The notes below the pieces were generated by a model. The model was not told where the DNA came from and did no database searches. It saw only the letters and a program-made list of their open reading frames with translations. Of a stretch of DNA of 64,000 nt, positions 49,531-60,425 are shown in pieces; within the stretch, counting starts at the first letter, position 1; every line of letters starts with the position of its first letter. The DNA lies in NCBI GenBank assembly GCA_028551475.1, contig CM052361.1, forward strand, positions 19,099,274-19,163,273. The letters run 5' to 3'. This DNA comes from Casuarina equisetifolia (taxonomy: Eukaryota > Streptophyta > Magnoliopsida > Fagales > Casuarinaceae). A program made the position numbers and the translations under genes.

Positions 49531-49832
49531 AGAGCAATAAAAGCATAACCAAGATGTTACAATCAAAGAAGGCAAAGTAGGAAAAACAAAAGATTAAAAG
49601 GGAAACTAAGCTTCATAAAAAAGTGGCTAGAAACCAAAGTGAAGAAGAACAACAAAAAACATAAAAAGTAATTTGTGGTGAAGAATCTAGAGTCAAATGC
49701 TCAATGGTGTGTGCAATAAGCTTTGAGATTTTTCATGACCATTGTGAAAAAGAAGTTGACATGGAAATTGGTATGAGTAGCTAAGCTAACATGGTAATCT
49801 TTGCTGATGTGGTAGGCTATAAAAGGAGAACA

Positions 49833-50428
49833 TCTTATGACCCAAATCTCAAGGGCCTGACCATATTTAAACATCCAATGATCACGACAATAACATGTAG
49901 ATTGAACAAGTTCCCACGATTAGTTTGGCACCTTGAGTCATGCCTATTTCCCACCTACCAAAGTACCTAAGACATGTTTAAAAGTATAGGCTTGATAGGG
50001 ATTAATTTCTTTGTAATGGTCAATATATACAACTAGATTATAGATTTACAAATCAAGGCAGTTATACAAAAGTACTTTTAGTTTCTTGCTTCTTCTTCTT
50101 TCTTGCTAGGAAAAAGTTTTAAACTTTCCCACCTTGATTAAACCTATAAAGATATGTTGAAATACAAATAATGGAAGTAGTTTGAATCACAAATAAAAGA
50201 TAAAAACATTCAATCCCAAACCTACTCTTCTTTGTTTTCCTTGATTTTGTCTTCTTTTTAGAAACTATAGTTTTAACCAATTTTTAATGGTCTTAAAGCT
50301 TGTGAGGCCAATATGATCCTTCTTCAATAATAATGGCTTTTTCCAACTTTGATGAATATCTAAATCCTAAATAGTTAAATGACTCAATCAACACCAATCT
50401 AATTTATGCTATTATATCCATTACTTCT
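49833..50428. other. AT-rich DNA between copia-3 and an L1 solo LTR
   Basis: No open frame of note. A stretch near 50000-50100 (AATGGTCAATATATACAACTAG onward) resembles 58288-58370, suggesting fragments of one further LTR family. Not resolved. Confidence 0.35.
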
Positions 50429-51681
50429 TGATAACTCTATTTTTATAGAGTTATTTTACCTATTTTTTAGGTAATAAATAATACAATGCTTATGAGAAAA
50501 TATTTGAACTCCTCTTATTTATTTGAATTTGTCTTGTTTTTGTAGCACAAGGAGGTAAGGAGAAAAGGGATGAACATGAAGAACCTGATGCTTATTGTGT
50601 GGTAAAATTGTAATATCAAGATTAAGAGAGTCAAGATGGGCTTGGGCTTTGGATGATTGTTATTAGATTTTCTATTGTTGTTGGGTTTTCTAAATAAATA
50701 GAAAACCCAGTCATGTTAGGAATTCAAGTCTCAATTAATTTAGGAGTTCAAAACCCAATTGTTTTAGGTCTCTAAAACCCAATTCTACTAGGATAGGAGA
50801 TAGGTCTAAGCCTAAACCCTATTTAAGAGAAGAGAAGAGGCAAAAGAAGAGAGGAGGAGGAAATTGAGCATAACTCAAGAAAGAAGCCAAGAATTCAAGG
50901 TTTTCTTGAAGAGAAGACAAAAAGGGTGACAGACTTCTTGTTCTTGGATTCAAGATGCCTTCTTTATTTCTTATTATCATTCTTTCTCATTATTTCTTTA
51001 TGTTTTAGTTTATTTTTGTTAGAGCTACGATGTAACCTAATTATGATGGTATGAATCTTATGATTATTATGTTTTGCAAGATATTTTATTTATGTGAAGT
51101 TACATATTACGGAGTTTAATGCTTTTAGGTGATTAGCTACCACTTAGATGACTTGATTTGCATGTTAGAGACCGACAGGAAATAGCATGCAGTTGCTTCT
51201 TGTAATATGCAACCATAGATTAAATATGGATAGACATATACCATATTGTTTGTGTGGCTTTCAGTGTAAACTGGGAATGTTCATAGATCCTAATGCATTT
51301 GGTTTGTTTCAATTCACATATAGAGATATAGTGAATTAATGAACTAAGTAGGTTTGCTATACCTAGACATAGGATAGTAAATAAATTAAGAGATTCCGCC
51401 ATCACATAGATATTATCCCTCTTGCAAGCATAAATAATCAATATTAATACCTAGTAATTATGGTGAAATCATATGCTCTAACATATTTCTTGTATTTAGT
51501 TTTCTTATATTTAGTCAGTTAATCTATCATCTATCAATTTGGTTTGCTAGATAAATTCTAGGAGTTGTTCACTGTTAGTAATTAATTGGTTTAGTAATCA
51601 CCAATCTCTGTGGGACGATATCTTTCTTATCATTATATTACTTGTTCGACATGTTCACTTGCATCTAGATTTCACCGGACA
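50429..51681 (+). repeat. Solo LTR (family L1) with TSD CTTCT
   Basis: 1,253 bases, beginning TGATAACTCTATTTTTATAG and ending TTTCACCGGACA. The target-site duplication CTTCT is at 50424-50428 and 51682-51686. This best-preserved copy defines family L1. It has no open frame of note. Confidence 0.93.
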
Positions 51682-51686
51682 CTTCT

Positions 51687-53446
51687 ATTATCTCATTGCA
51701 CAATCCACCTCCATTCCTATCATGTCCTACATTGGGAGTCAAATTGGAAAGTCCTTATATGTGATGTGGAAAACTAGACTTCTATCTTTCCTTATTAATA
51801 GTCACTTTTTGCTTTTCACTAAAGATCTAGTTCATTAACCACTTATTTTACCATCTAGTTCATTAAACATCTTTATGATGGATGTACTTCAAATATATTG
51901 AATCTAACCTAGGATTAGTGGTTAAGTTGAGACCAAGTGGTGCTAGCCTATATTCTAGTCTCTACTTTAAACATGACTTCACACTTAGTAACCAAACATA
52001 AAACTTTTGGCGTTGCCTAGCAAAGATAGCTATAGCATTTAAGCACTAATTGTCCACATGTGTGAGCTCATTACATATGTAACTCTAGAACATCTAAAAA
52101 GTATAATCTTTGTGATGAAATTTCTTAACCAAATCAATGCCATCACTAACCAACTAGAAATTATCAACAAACCCTCATTGGAAAACAAGTATCTAACCCA
52201 TGTTTTTTGTAGCTTAGGGTTAAAGTAGTTGCAATTTAAGGTTATGCTTTCCATTTAGTGTAGATTTGAACCCATCAATCAAGATGACTTGCAAGCCCTT
52301 CTTTCAAATCAAGAGATGAGGTTGGATCTAGTAGCATAAAACCATCTTGTCACTTCTTTGATTGTGTTTATGAAGAAAACCCAAGCAAACTTTTGACTTC
52401 AAACTACTCCTCAAGCCCCCAATTGTTTTGATAAGGAAAAATCCAGCATTAGGGTATTCTTCCTATTTAGAATTTGTTTTCCAACCATATCTCTAGTGGT
52501 CGTGGCAAGAATTGCCATAAGTTATTGCTATGTCATGTTTGTGAACATCCTAAACATAAAACAAAAAGTTGTTGTGAACATTTTAACCCTAATTTTGTGA
52601 CATCCCTTCTTTCAAATCAAGGTTAGTAGAATAATTTTTCATAAGGCCTAGCTCCTTATAAACTTGGTCCATTTGATTACCAAGAAGCCTAATATCATAA
52701 TCCAAGCCCATGTCAACCATAACCTTAGGACCACCTTATTACTTTGCCTCTACCACCACCACCATTATTAGAAGCCTTTTAGCACACAAATTTAGTTGTT
52801 ATATATTATATTATGGATAATGCTTTTATGTTATCAGACATAACCTTCTATGTTAGAAATCAACAGGTGGTTATATGTTATGGTGCCTTATTACCAATCA
52901 CCCATTCAAGTACTCTTTGTCTTGTAAATGCCATCATAAGTCGAGCCTTCCTTTATGGGAATATTCCTTCTTGTTTTATATGGCATGTCCTTTAGCTAAA
53001 AGTTATCACAACCCCCATCCCCCTACTATGTTTGTAGGCCACTATATATATGCTCAAGTTGCCAAAGATCCTTGTTGGCAAGCTATTATAATTAAAGAGT
53101 ATTCCACACTAGTCCAAAATCATAATTGAGATTCAATTCCTCTACCTCCTCACTCTTGGCCTATCCCATGTAAATGGATTTTCAAGATTAAACTTAGACG
53201 TGATGGTTTTTTGGAGTGTAAAAAAGCATGTATGATAATTAAGAGCTTTCATTAGTAAATTGGTATTAATTATAATGAATAGTCTTGTTGTTATTTCCTC
53301 TTATCATAGACAGTCTCTTTATCAACTTGATATGAAGAACACCTTTTTCATGGTCATCTCATTGCGGAGCTACTTACGTAGCACCCACTTGGATTTATTG
53401 GTGCTTCCTATCCTAATTATGTATGTTATCTTTGTAAGTTGTTCTA
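51687..53446 (+). pseudogene. Plus-strand Ty1/copia gag-pol remnant
   Basis: The clearest part is reverse transcriptase lead-in at 53030-53420. It contains KDPCWQAIIIKEYSTLVQN, then CKWIFKIKLRRDGFLE, then LDMKNTFF-HGHL and GFIGASYPNYVC-L, which follow copia order. Gag-like sequence precedes it from about 51690 but is too damaged to place domains. It is cut off at about 53446 by the left LTR of copia-4. Confidence 0.68.
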
Positions 53447-53802
53447 TGAAAATGAAGAACAAACCCTAATTCTTGAATCTAGAAAATTCCTAATAATTAT
53501 CATTCAATTGATTGTAATGTTATATATAAAAATTATAGAATCAAATTAGAAATGAAATATATAATCATGGTATGAATCCATGTATATATTTATAGTGAAG
53601 AACCTAGAAAGGAAATGTGACAAAGTGGTGGTGACAATTACAGGTTCTTGCAATTGCGATCGCACATGATCTCGAATTAGGTCATGCTCACAAGTTTAAG
53701 TTAAGTGCCTACTAATATGGCCCTAAGGCTTATGTGTCTAAGGTTGATGTGGCACCAATGTAGATGCTAATGTGGCACTTGACATGTCAAACTGTTCTAG
53801 CA
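53447..53802 (-). repeat. 3' LTR of copia-4
   Basis: Ends CTGTTCTAGCA where the other copy has CTGTCCTAACA. The left edge, where it cuts the plus-strand copia relic, is approximate. It has lost GC pairs relative to the right copy, the usual pattern of CpG/CpNpG decay. Confidence 0.72.
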
Positions 53803-53815
53803 TCCTTCCACAAGC

Positions 53816-56800
53816 TGAAGGGGTAGTATGGACTATCAACTTGGAATGAAGGAGCTTGACAATTAGGTGATGAATAATGGAAATAAATTGTAAGCTAATC
53901 AATAATGGAAATAAATTGAAAAAAAAAATAGTTGATTATAAGCGAGACATTCATAAATGAAGTGAAAGTCGACCTTGATGTATTTGGTGCAAGCATGAAG
54001 GACAAGATTAACAATCAAGTAAAGAGCATACATGTTGTCACACCATAAGGTTAGAGATTAAGGTGGAAGAGCTTGTAAATCACATAGAAGGTACTTGATC
54101 CATATTAGTTTAGCCATGGTGTCAACTAACAATTTATGTTCGGCCTTAGTGCTAGAGTGAGCAATGATGTGCTATTTATGAGAACTCTAAGAAATGAGGT
54201 TCTAACCAAGGAAGATGCATAAGCTACCAATAAAGCACCAATCATTATAGTTGTTGGCCTAACCATCATTAAAAAAGGCATGAAGGAAAGTGAAAGGGTT
54301 GTAGATGAGGAAAAGGTTATGTTAGGGAATGACAATTAAGTAGCTAAGGATGTGCTTCATCATTTACTAATCAGTAATGGTTAAGCAATTGAGAAACTAA
54401 TAGGTAGTCTTTACTGAATAGGGTATATTATGCTGCATGGGTGTAAGATATTAAAGTGCACCTAAAATGTTGTGATAAAGCATAGGATCTGATAAGGGCT
54501 CCCTATAGTGGACAAAGAGAGGTTCATTTGTAGAGTAGGAAGTGGAGATGGCCTTAGCATTACACATTTTAGCTCGGTCAAGGATGTTGAAAGTAAACTT
54601 GGCTTGATGAAGGATAAGGCTAATGGAGGTAGGTTGAACTTCAACACTAAGTAGTGGATAAGGCTAAGGTTGTTAAGTGCAAATTTGAGGTGAAAAGCCT
54701 ATAGCAAAGTAGAGAATGGAGCCTAAGGTGAACTAATAAAAGTAATGTCATCCATATAAACAAGTAGGACAGAGTTGTATCTAGGTGTGTGGAGAGTAAG
54801 CAATGATGTGTCTACTAGGTAGATGAAAAAAGCTTAGAGAGATAAGAAATGAGCTTAATCGTTGGTGCCAAGCATGGGGTGCTTGTTTCGTGCCATAAAG
54901 AGAGTAGTACATGTGGCACACATGGTGGGGGCACTTAGGGTCAACAAAGCCTTAGGGTTACTTTATAAAACTACCTTGAAGAAATGACTATGTAAAAAGG
55001 CATTAAAGACATCTAGTTGACAGATCAACCAACCACAAAAGTAGTCAAGGGCAAGGATAGTGTAGATAATGATAGGCTTCGCAATTAGACTAAATGTTTC
55101 GATTAAATCGATGTCTTCCTTATGATGGAAGCCTTTGGCCATGAGTTGGGCCTCATAATGCTCTAGTGAGCCATTAGTAATGCTCTAGTGAGCCATTAGA
55201 CTTTAGCTTGACCTTGTAGATCCATTTGTAGCCAATAAGTTTGACACTATAGGGAAGTGGAAACCAAAGCCCATGTACCATTATAGAAAAAGGTAGTTTA
55301 CTTAGTAGCCATAACATCACACCAATAAGCCTCCCAAACAACCTAAGAGTAACATATAGGTTTAGGGTAAGGCTGGGCAGATGCTGTGAAGGCAAAAGTG
55401 TGGTTGCAGTTAAGGTGGCAGTAGGTGGTGATACCATTCGAGAGACAAGTCATAGGATGAGTTTTTTTTTTTTTTTTTGGAGGGGGGGGGAAGGTTTGGA
55501 GGGAGAAGGAGAAGGAGGAGAAGGAGAGTCTAGTGGGGACCCCACAATGTTAGGTAAGGGTGGAGGTAGGGGAGAAGGAAATGGAAAAAGAGGAACATGG
55601 ACCATGGTAAAGTGATGAGGCTAGGGGTTAAAGAGGTAGGGAGAGACTGGGATCAGAAGGTAAAGTATGGCATGGGATGACCTTTTCATGGAACATGACA
55701 TCAGTAATGGGATACATGCATTAGGTGTTAAGGTAAAAGCAAGAGTAACCATGGTAGCTATAAAGGTAACCAAGGAAGACCAAGCTTGGCAACAAGAAGT
55801 AAGTCTATTTTTTTTTTTTTAAGGGGGGTGTAAGGACAAAGGTAAGGATAAATGGTACAGCAAAAAATACAAAGGTAGGTAATATTAAGGGTTTTATGGA
55901 AGAAGGCTTGTAAAGGAGAGATATTTTAGAGCATTAGGGTAGGAAAGTGGTTGATAAGAAAAATCATGATTTCAAAAGCAAAGTCCCAAAAATGGGAAAG
56001 GACAGAGCTTGAGTTAGAAGAGTAAGGTATCTCAACAATATGACTGTATCTACATTTTACAACACCATTCTAAAAGGGAGAATAAAGGTAAAACACATTA
56101 ATGGATCCTTACAAACTAGAGGCGACAGATGACCCAATGGTGATGCCATAAAAGAAGAGGGTTGGTGTGGGAAGCTAGGTATGCACGAAAGGACACATCA
56201 AACTACTAAACACGGTAGAGTCCATGATCAAGGATTTTGTGGAGGATAATTTTCTTATAAAACAAGAAATTTCTTAAAAATGAGTGGCAAAAAATAAAAA
56301 ATAACAATTACTGTTTAAGTAAATTTTGAAACCAATAAAGGATTTTTGGTGGTGGATAGTATAACTAAAACAAGATTTAAACTAATAAAGGATTTAAAAC
56401 ATGATTTAAACAAGATTTTTGGTAATGGATAGTATAAATAAAAGAATGTGTTTGGAAAGTACTTGTGTGAGTGATGGGTAAGGATACACCATCACTTATG
56501 GTGAATTGTTAAGGACCAATATTCAAAATGGCCCCAGAAAGGATAATGGAGGAGTTAGTGATATGATGAAAAGCCCCTGAGTCAAGATGCCAAGAGGCCT
56601 CATCTAGAATGGATGGGGGGTGGGTTGGGTGGACCATAGTGGGAGATAGGTGGAGGGAGTTATGTGTAATGAGCTTAGGGTGGATAGTAGGAAAAAGGGG
56701 TATAAGGGTTAAGATAGGTGATATGGGCTTAAGCAGGGATATTGGGCCTAAAGGGAAGAGTTATTGGGTGGACTAAAAGTTGGGTTGAACCTCTCCCTAC

Positions 56801-57823
56801 AATTGGCCACATGATGTCCCGACTTACAGTAAAGATAACAATAGGGCCCAGTATGGTGCCAACCTCGAGTACCACTACAATTGGGTCATGGGTAGTTAGG
56901 CAAGCTAGGCAAAACACCATCTTGAGTGGGTCAAGCCGTAGGAGAGTTATGAGAGGTGTGTGGATGTTAGTTGGATTGCATGCTAGGGCCTGGGTTTGCA
57001 TAGGTCAAGTGTGTAGGACTTCAAATAGGATCTACGTGACTTGTGAACTAGCCTAAGTATGTAGTAAGCACCACTAGCAACAATAAAGTGGCACTCTTGG
57101 GAGTGGTGTGGCCTTCCTAGGCTAGAATCAAACCATGGGTGGTTTCACGATTAAGAGGAGACATGTGATTCTACATAGAGACAAAGGTGGTGAGACCATC
57201 GTATTCTTCACCAAAATCGCAAAAAATATAAGTTAGGTACTCATTATTGGAGATGTGGCTATCGATGGTGGTGAGTTAATCCAAAATTGCCTTGATGTTG
57301 TGAAGGAATTTGGTCACCAAGCATGAGTTGTGGGTGACAGTTTGGAGTTGAAGGTGAAGAGAAAAGGACCAAGCAGATGATTAGGCTATGTAGGTCCACT
57401 GGAGATGCAACCACGCAGTGATTAAACACTACATGTTTGTCAATTAAGTCACCATTGTGTTGGTGGAGGTGGCTAGGACCTATATGGGGGCAACTTGATC
57501 TTAAATGAACCACGAGGTGTACACCAAGTTAGGGCTTTTGGTGCTGTCAGGGGTGATGAGGGTGTCAGGCAGCACTAGTTCACGTCTTTCTAGAATGGTT
57601 AGGAGTTTGTTTAAGACGAGAAACGATCAAGACAGATCTTCTAAATGATGAAATGTTTTCCATCAAACCGTTCAATGGACATCGAGGTAGGCATCATTGG
57701 TGTTGGAGAAGTCACTGAAACTATAGGAAGAAGGGGGTTTGTGTTTGTGGAATTGGATAGATTTGAATGGCTCCAGTGGAAGCATCGTGGGCCCATAACT
57801 CATAGGTCCCAAGATCGGAATCT
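53816..57823 (-). pseudogene. copia-4 gag-pol relic
   Basis: Reading leftward on the minus strand: a zinc-knuckle-like CKSGHHVANC at about 56810-56850, then the reverse transcriptase lead-in LIGYKWIYKVKLKSNGSLEH (about 55180-55240). A catalytic-type VYMDDITFIS follows near 54740-54770, then a degraded RNase H. Two T-run/G-run junctions break it (55460-55490 and 55810-55828). Many stops; not functional. Confidence 0.75.
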
Positions 57824-57835
57824 AGGTTTGATACC

Positions 57836-58251
57836 ATAAAAGAAATCGATTCGGGAGGATCAACCAAAATTGTGTTCCACCAAAGAGGAAAGAAGAAAAC
57901 GAAGAACAAGTTGAATCTCAAAATTCCTAATAATTTTATTTAATTGATTGTAATGTTTTATACAACAATTACAAAATCAAAATTAGAAACAAAATATACA
58001 ATTAAGGTACGAATCCATGAACAGATTTGCAGTGAAGAAATCAGAATGGAAATCCGGCAAAGCGGCAGCAACAATCGCAAGTTCTTCCAATCGCAATCGC
58101 ACACAATTTGCTATCGCTATCCTTGGGAAAGCAAAAGGAATTGGGTCGTGCTCACGGGTTCGGGCCGAGTGCTTGCTGACATGACCCCAAGGTTGACGTG
58201 GCTCCAATGTAGATGCTAATGTGGCACCTGATGTGTCAGACTGTCCTAACA
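57836..58251 (-). repeat. 5' LTR of copia-4
   Basis: About 416 bases, more GC-rich than its partner, ending CTGTCCTAACA. A primer-binding site for initiator Met tRNA (TGGTATCAAACC, minus strand) adjoins it. Confidence 0.78.
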
Positions 58252-58538
58252 ATACACTTGGTAGGACTTAGCCTCTCTTTAATGGTATATACATACAAAT
58301 TGATTGTAGATATACAAATTGAAATAACAATACAAAAATAACTTATTTTAAGTTCTTCTTCTAAATTAGTTTTTTTTATAGGCAAAGGAGAAGAGATGGT
58401 ACTTCAACGTAACTCTATTACTGCAACGTTGAATGGTACTTCTTTTTACAACAGTGTGGCCTCTTATTTATACTAGAAAACGTAAGACTGACTTCCATCC
58501 TACTGTTTCTACCCACATAAGTACAAAAGCTTTACAAG
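58252..58538. other. Short intergenic stretch
   Basis: AT-rich. The first 120 bases resemble 49990-50100 weakly. No gene was seen. Confidence 0.35.
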
Positions 58539-59052
58539 TTACCCATTACGGGGCTTCCAAGCTTGTTCTCCAAGGCTACAATCTTCCCAGTAGTTTCCTT
58601 CAGTCTTGTCCTCGTCAGCTGTGAGGTAAGTTTCTTCCTCAACAAAGCGTAGAAGCCCGCTTGCACTTTCTTCGATCCTTAGTTGACTTAGTCTTCTGTT
58701 TTGTCTCGTTGTATCCGCTTCCTTCACTGTCTTGTTCTTTGTATGGTTAGCAGATATCCTTTCAGCAGGTTTGCTTGTTCCTTCGGGTTCCATGTGGATT
58801 GGGTCACGGTAGGGAATGTTTAGGTCAAAGTCTCGAACACATTGGGCCTTCGGTGAGAGACTATTTTCTGGCTTTTGATGCTGGAACACTGCGTTCAATT
58901 TATGTTCTGTTTTGGTTGCTCCAAACAGAGGCTCGGCTTCCTCTTGGACTTCATTTGCATCAGTCCATTGTTCTCTTCCAAGGTGTGACTTGAGGATGGT
59001 CCACGAGCACTGTGATGCCTCATAACTGCGCCACTGACAAAAGGCGCTAATA
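58539..59052 (-). pseudogene. Exon relic encoding an EAR-type DLNIP motif
   Basis: On the minus strand an uninterrupted frame of about 170 codons runs from a splice-acceptor-like TTGCAG (59053-59058) to a stop at 58539. Its start includes AFCQWRSYEASQCSWTILKS, the middle has KAQCVRDFDLNIPYRDP, and then the polar QNRRLSQLRIEESASGLLRF. DLNIP fits the DLNxP class of EAR repression motifs, which recruit TOPLESS-type co-repressors in plants. Composition is unlike the surrounding transposons (balanced, higher GC). I do not recognise the parent family. No other exon was found nearby, so this is probably a gene fragment, or a single exon whose partners lie outside what I could read. Confidence 0.55.
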
Positions 59053-59074
59053 CTGCAATTTAACGGGTCTTTGC

Positions 59075-60425
59075 TTCCAAGGCCCCGCTGAAGCCTAGCG
59101 AATCAACATAGAATCTGGCTATGAATAGGAGGGAGCATATCCCTGATTTTTTGGCAGAGATGTTTATTGTACTTGTCAACTCCGATTGGTCCACTTTTTG
59201 TTGCGTCTGAGAGCAAAACTACAAACCTTTTCTGTTTCTCTTTTAACTACAATCTCTTCTGGATAGACTGTTCAAAACAAGAACTTGACAGCTAAATTAC
59301 TTGAGTAGATGTAGATATAAAGTAAATATGACGATCGATCAAATTCTTTCTTAGCGAAAAGTATCTACGTTATCATTTTCCTCAAACTTTTAATCTTTTT
59401 GTCTTTTTGTCGTTTTGTCGTACGACCATGACCCATCCGTTTTTCTTTGATCTCTTTACCGTGATCGACTCTTATCTAAGATTTGTTTCTCGACCATCTG
59501 CTGTGCATCTTTGAGTATCTTTTTTGAGATAAATAACTATTCAACGAAAGATAAAGAACATAGACGAAGATTTGTTCTTTGTCTTCACCCTCGACAAATA
59601 ATAGATCGAGTAAAAACAAGTCCAAAAGGACACCCAAAAAAAAAAAAAAAAGAACTTGGAAAAAGCCGTAAAAAGCTGCCTTCTTCGATACTTTTGAGTC
59701 GACTTGTCTGTTGTTGGCTTCACTTGAAAAAATTAGCTGATAAAGATGATTTTTTTTTCTTTTTAATTTTCTTTTTGGGAACCCCCTTCAGCTTAGAAAC
59801 CCAAATTGGCTTTTCCAATACTTCATGGTTGGGTGCCCGCCCCTACATTGGGATGCGTTTAAGCTTAGCATCAAAAGGTATCATGCCCTCTTTAGGACCA
59901 AAACACTTTCTGGGATTGCTTTATGGACGAAATGGCTCTTTAAATCAAACCAAGACTCTGGCTTGTGCTGCTGATATTATTGCAAGGTATTTGATTTGAA
60001 GCTGCATATTAATCTCTGCTCAGATAAGCATATCCGTTTTTATTGTAAGATAGCGATGACTCTTTCAAAGTTCAAAGTCAGATTGTCCAATATGGTTTCG
60101 TTTAGATCTAATATTCTAGTTTGATTCTTGGGTTTACAAGTATTTATCCAACTCGAACTTATTTTTATCCTCTTCATGGTTGTGAAGTAAAACTACCGGT
60201 CCATCACACGAACTTTTGACCCGTGAAATATTTGTCTCTATTATAATGTCCCTCTAATATTCTAAACCTCTTGATTTACCGTTCACGTAAAAAGAGACTG
60301 AGACTTGAATTCCGATACTTAACTTCTCCGAAACCGATTTAACGAGTCAAGTTACCCGCCCTTAAAATGCATTTTTGTTTTCTTTTTTGCTGTAATTAAC
60401 ATCCATCTTACGAAATGAACTTGTT
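59075..60425 (+). repeat. Duplicated segments b' and c' (unit 2), contiguous
   Basis: b' (about 59075-59460) matches 28331-28852, and c' (about 59461-60425) matches 36586-37029 plus 42725-43320. Here b' and c' are joined without the copia-2 and gypsy-2 insertions. This makes it an unoccupied reference for both, though the sequence flanking copia-2 (about 280 and 360 bases) is also absent. Confidence 0.88.
59792..59986 (+). other. Open exon-like frame in unit 2
   Basis: The 195-nt frame is preceded by a pyrimidine-rich CCCCCTTCAG and followed by AAG-GTATTT, like an internal exon. Translation includes LETQIGFSNTSWLGARPYIG, then KHFLGLLYGRNGSLNQTKTL and a CAADIIAR end. It has no stop, while the paralogous copy in unit 1 is broken. 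I cannot name the family. It may be a surviving exon of a dead gene or a real exon whose neighbours I could not identify. Confidence 0.4.

Larger units (their letters stand above)
44371..49832 (-). mobile_element. Decayed Ty1/copia retrotransposon (copia-3) with two nested solo LTRs
   Basis: The left LTR (44371-44621 plus 46183-46278) and the right LTR (about 49613-49832) share a CAT-AAAAAGT-GC block, AAAGTGAAGAA, GGAAGTTGACATGG, AACATGG-AATCTT and a GA-AACA end. A polypurine-like CTTGTAAGGGA (minus strand) lies just inside the left LTR. Between them lie minus-strand copia pol relics. A solo LTR splits the left LTR (44622-46182) and another splits the reverse transcriptase (47060-48680). The right LTR has lost about 100 bases. 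Outer edges are approximate and no target-site duplication was found. Confidence 0.72.
53447..58251 (-). mobile_element. Decayed Ty1/copia retrotransposon (copia-4)
   Basis: Related LTRs at about 53447-53802 and 57836-58251 share AAAATTCCTAATAATT, CAATTGATTGTAATGTT, ATGAATCCATG, GTTCTTGCAATTGCGATCGCA-like and TAGATGCTAATGTGGCAC. On the minus strand the right LTR starts TGTTAGGACAG, and primer-binding TGGTATCAAACC abuts its inner edge at 57824-57835. A polypurine tract (CTTGTGGAAGGA) abuts the left LTR at 53803-53815. No target-site duplication was found. Confidence 0.82.
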
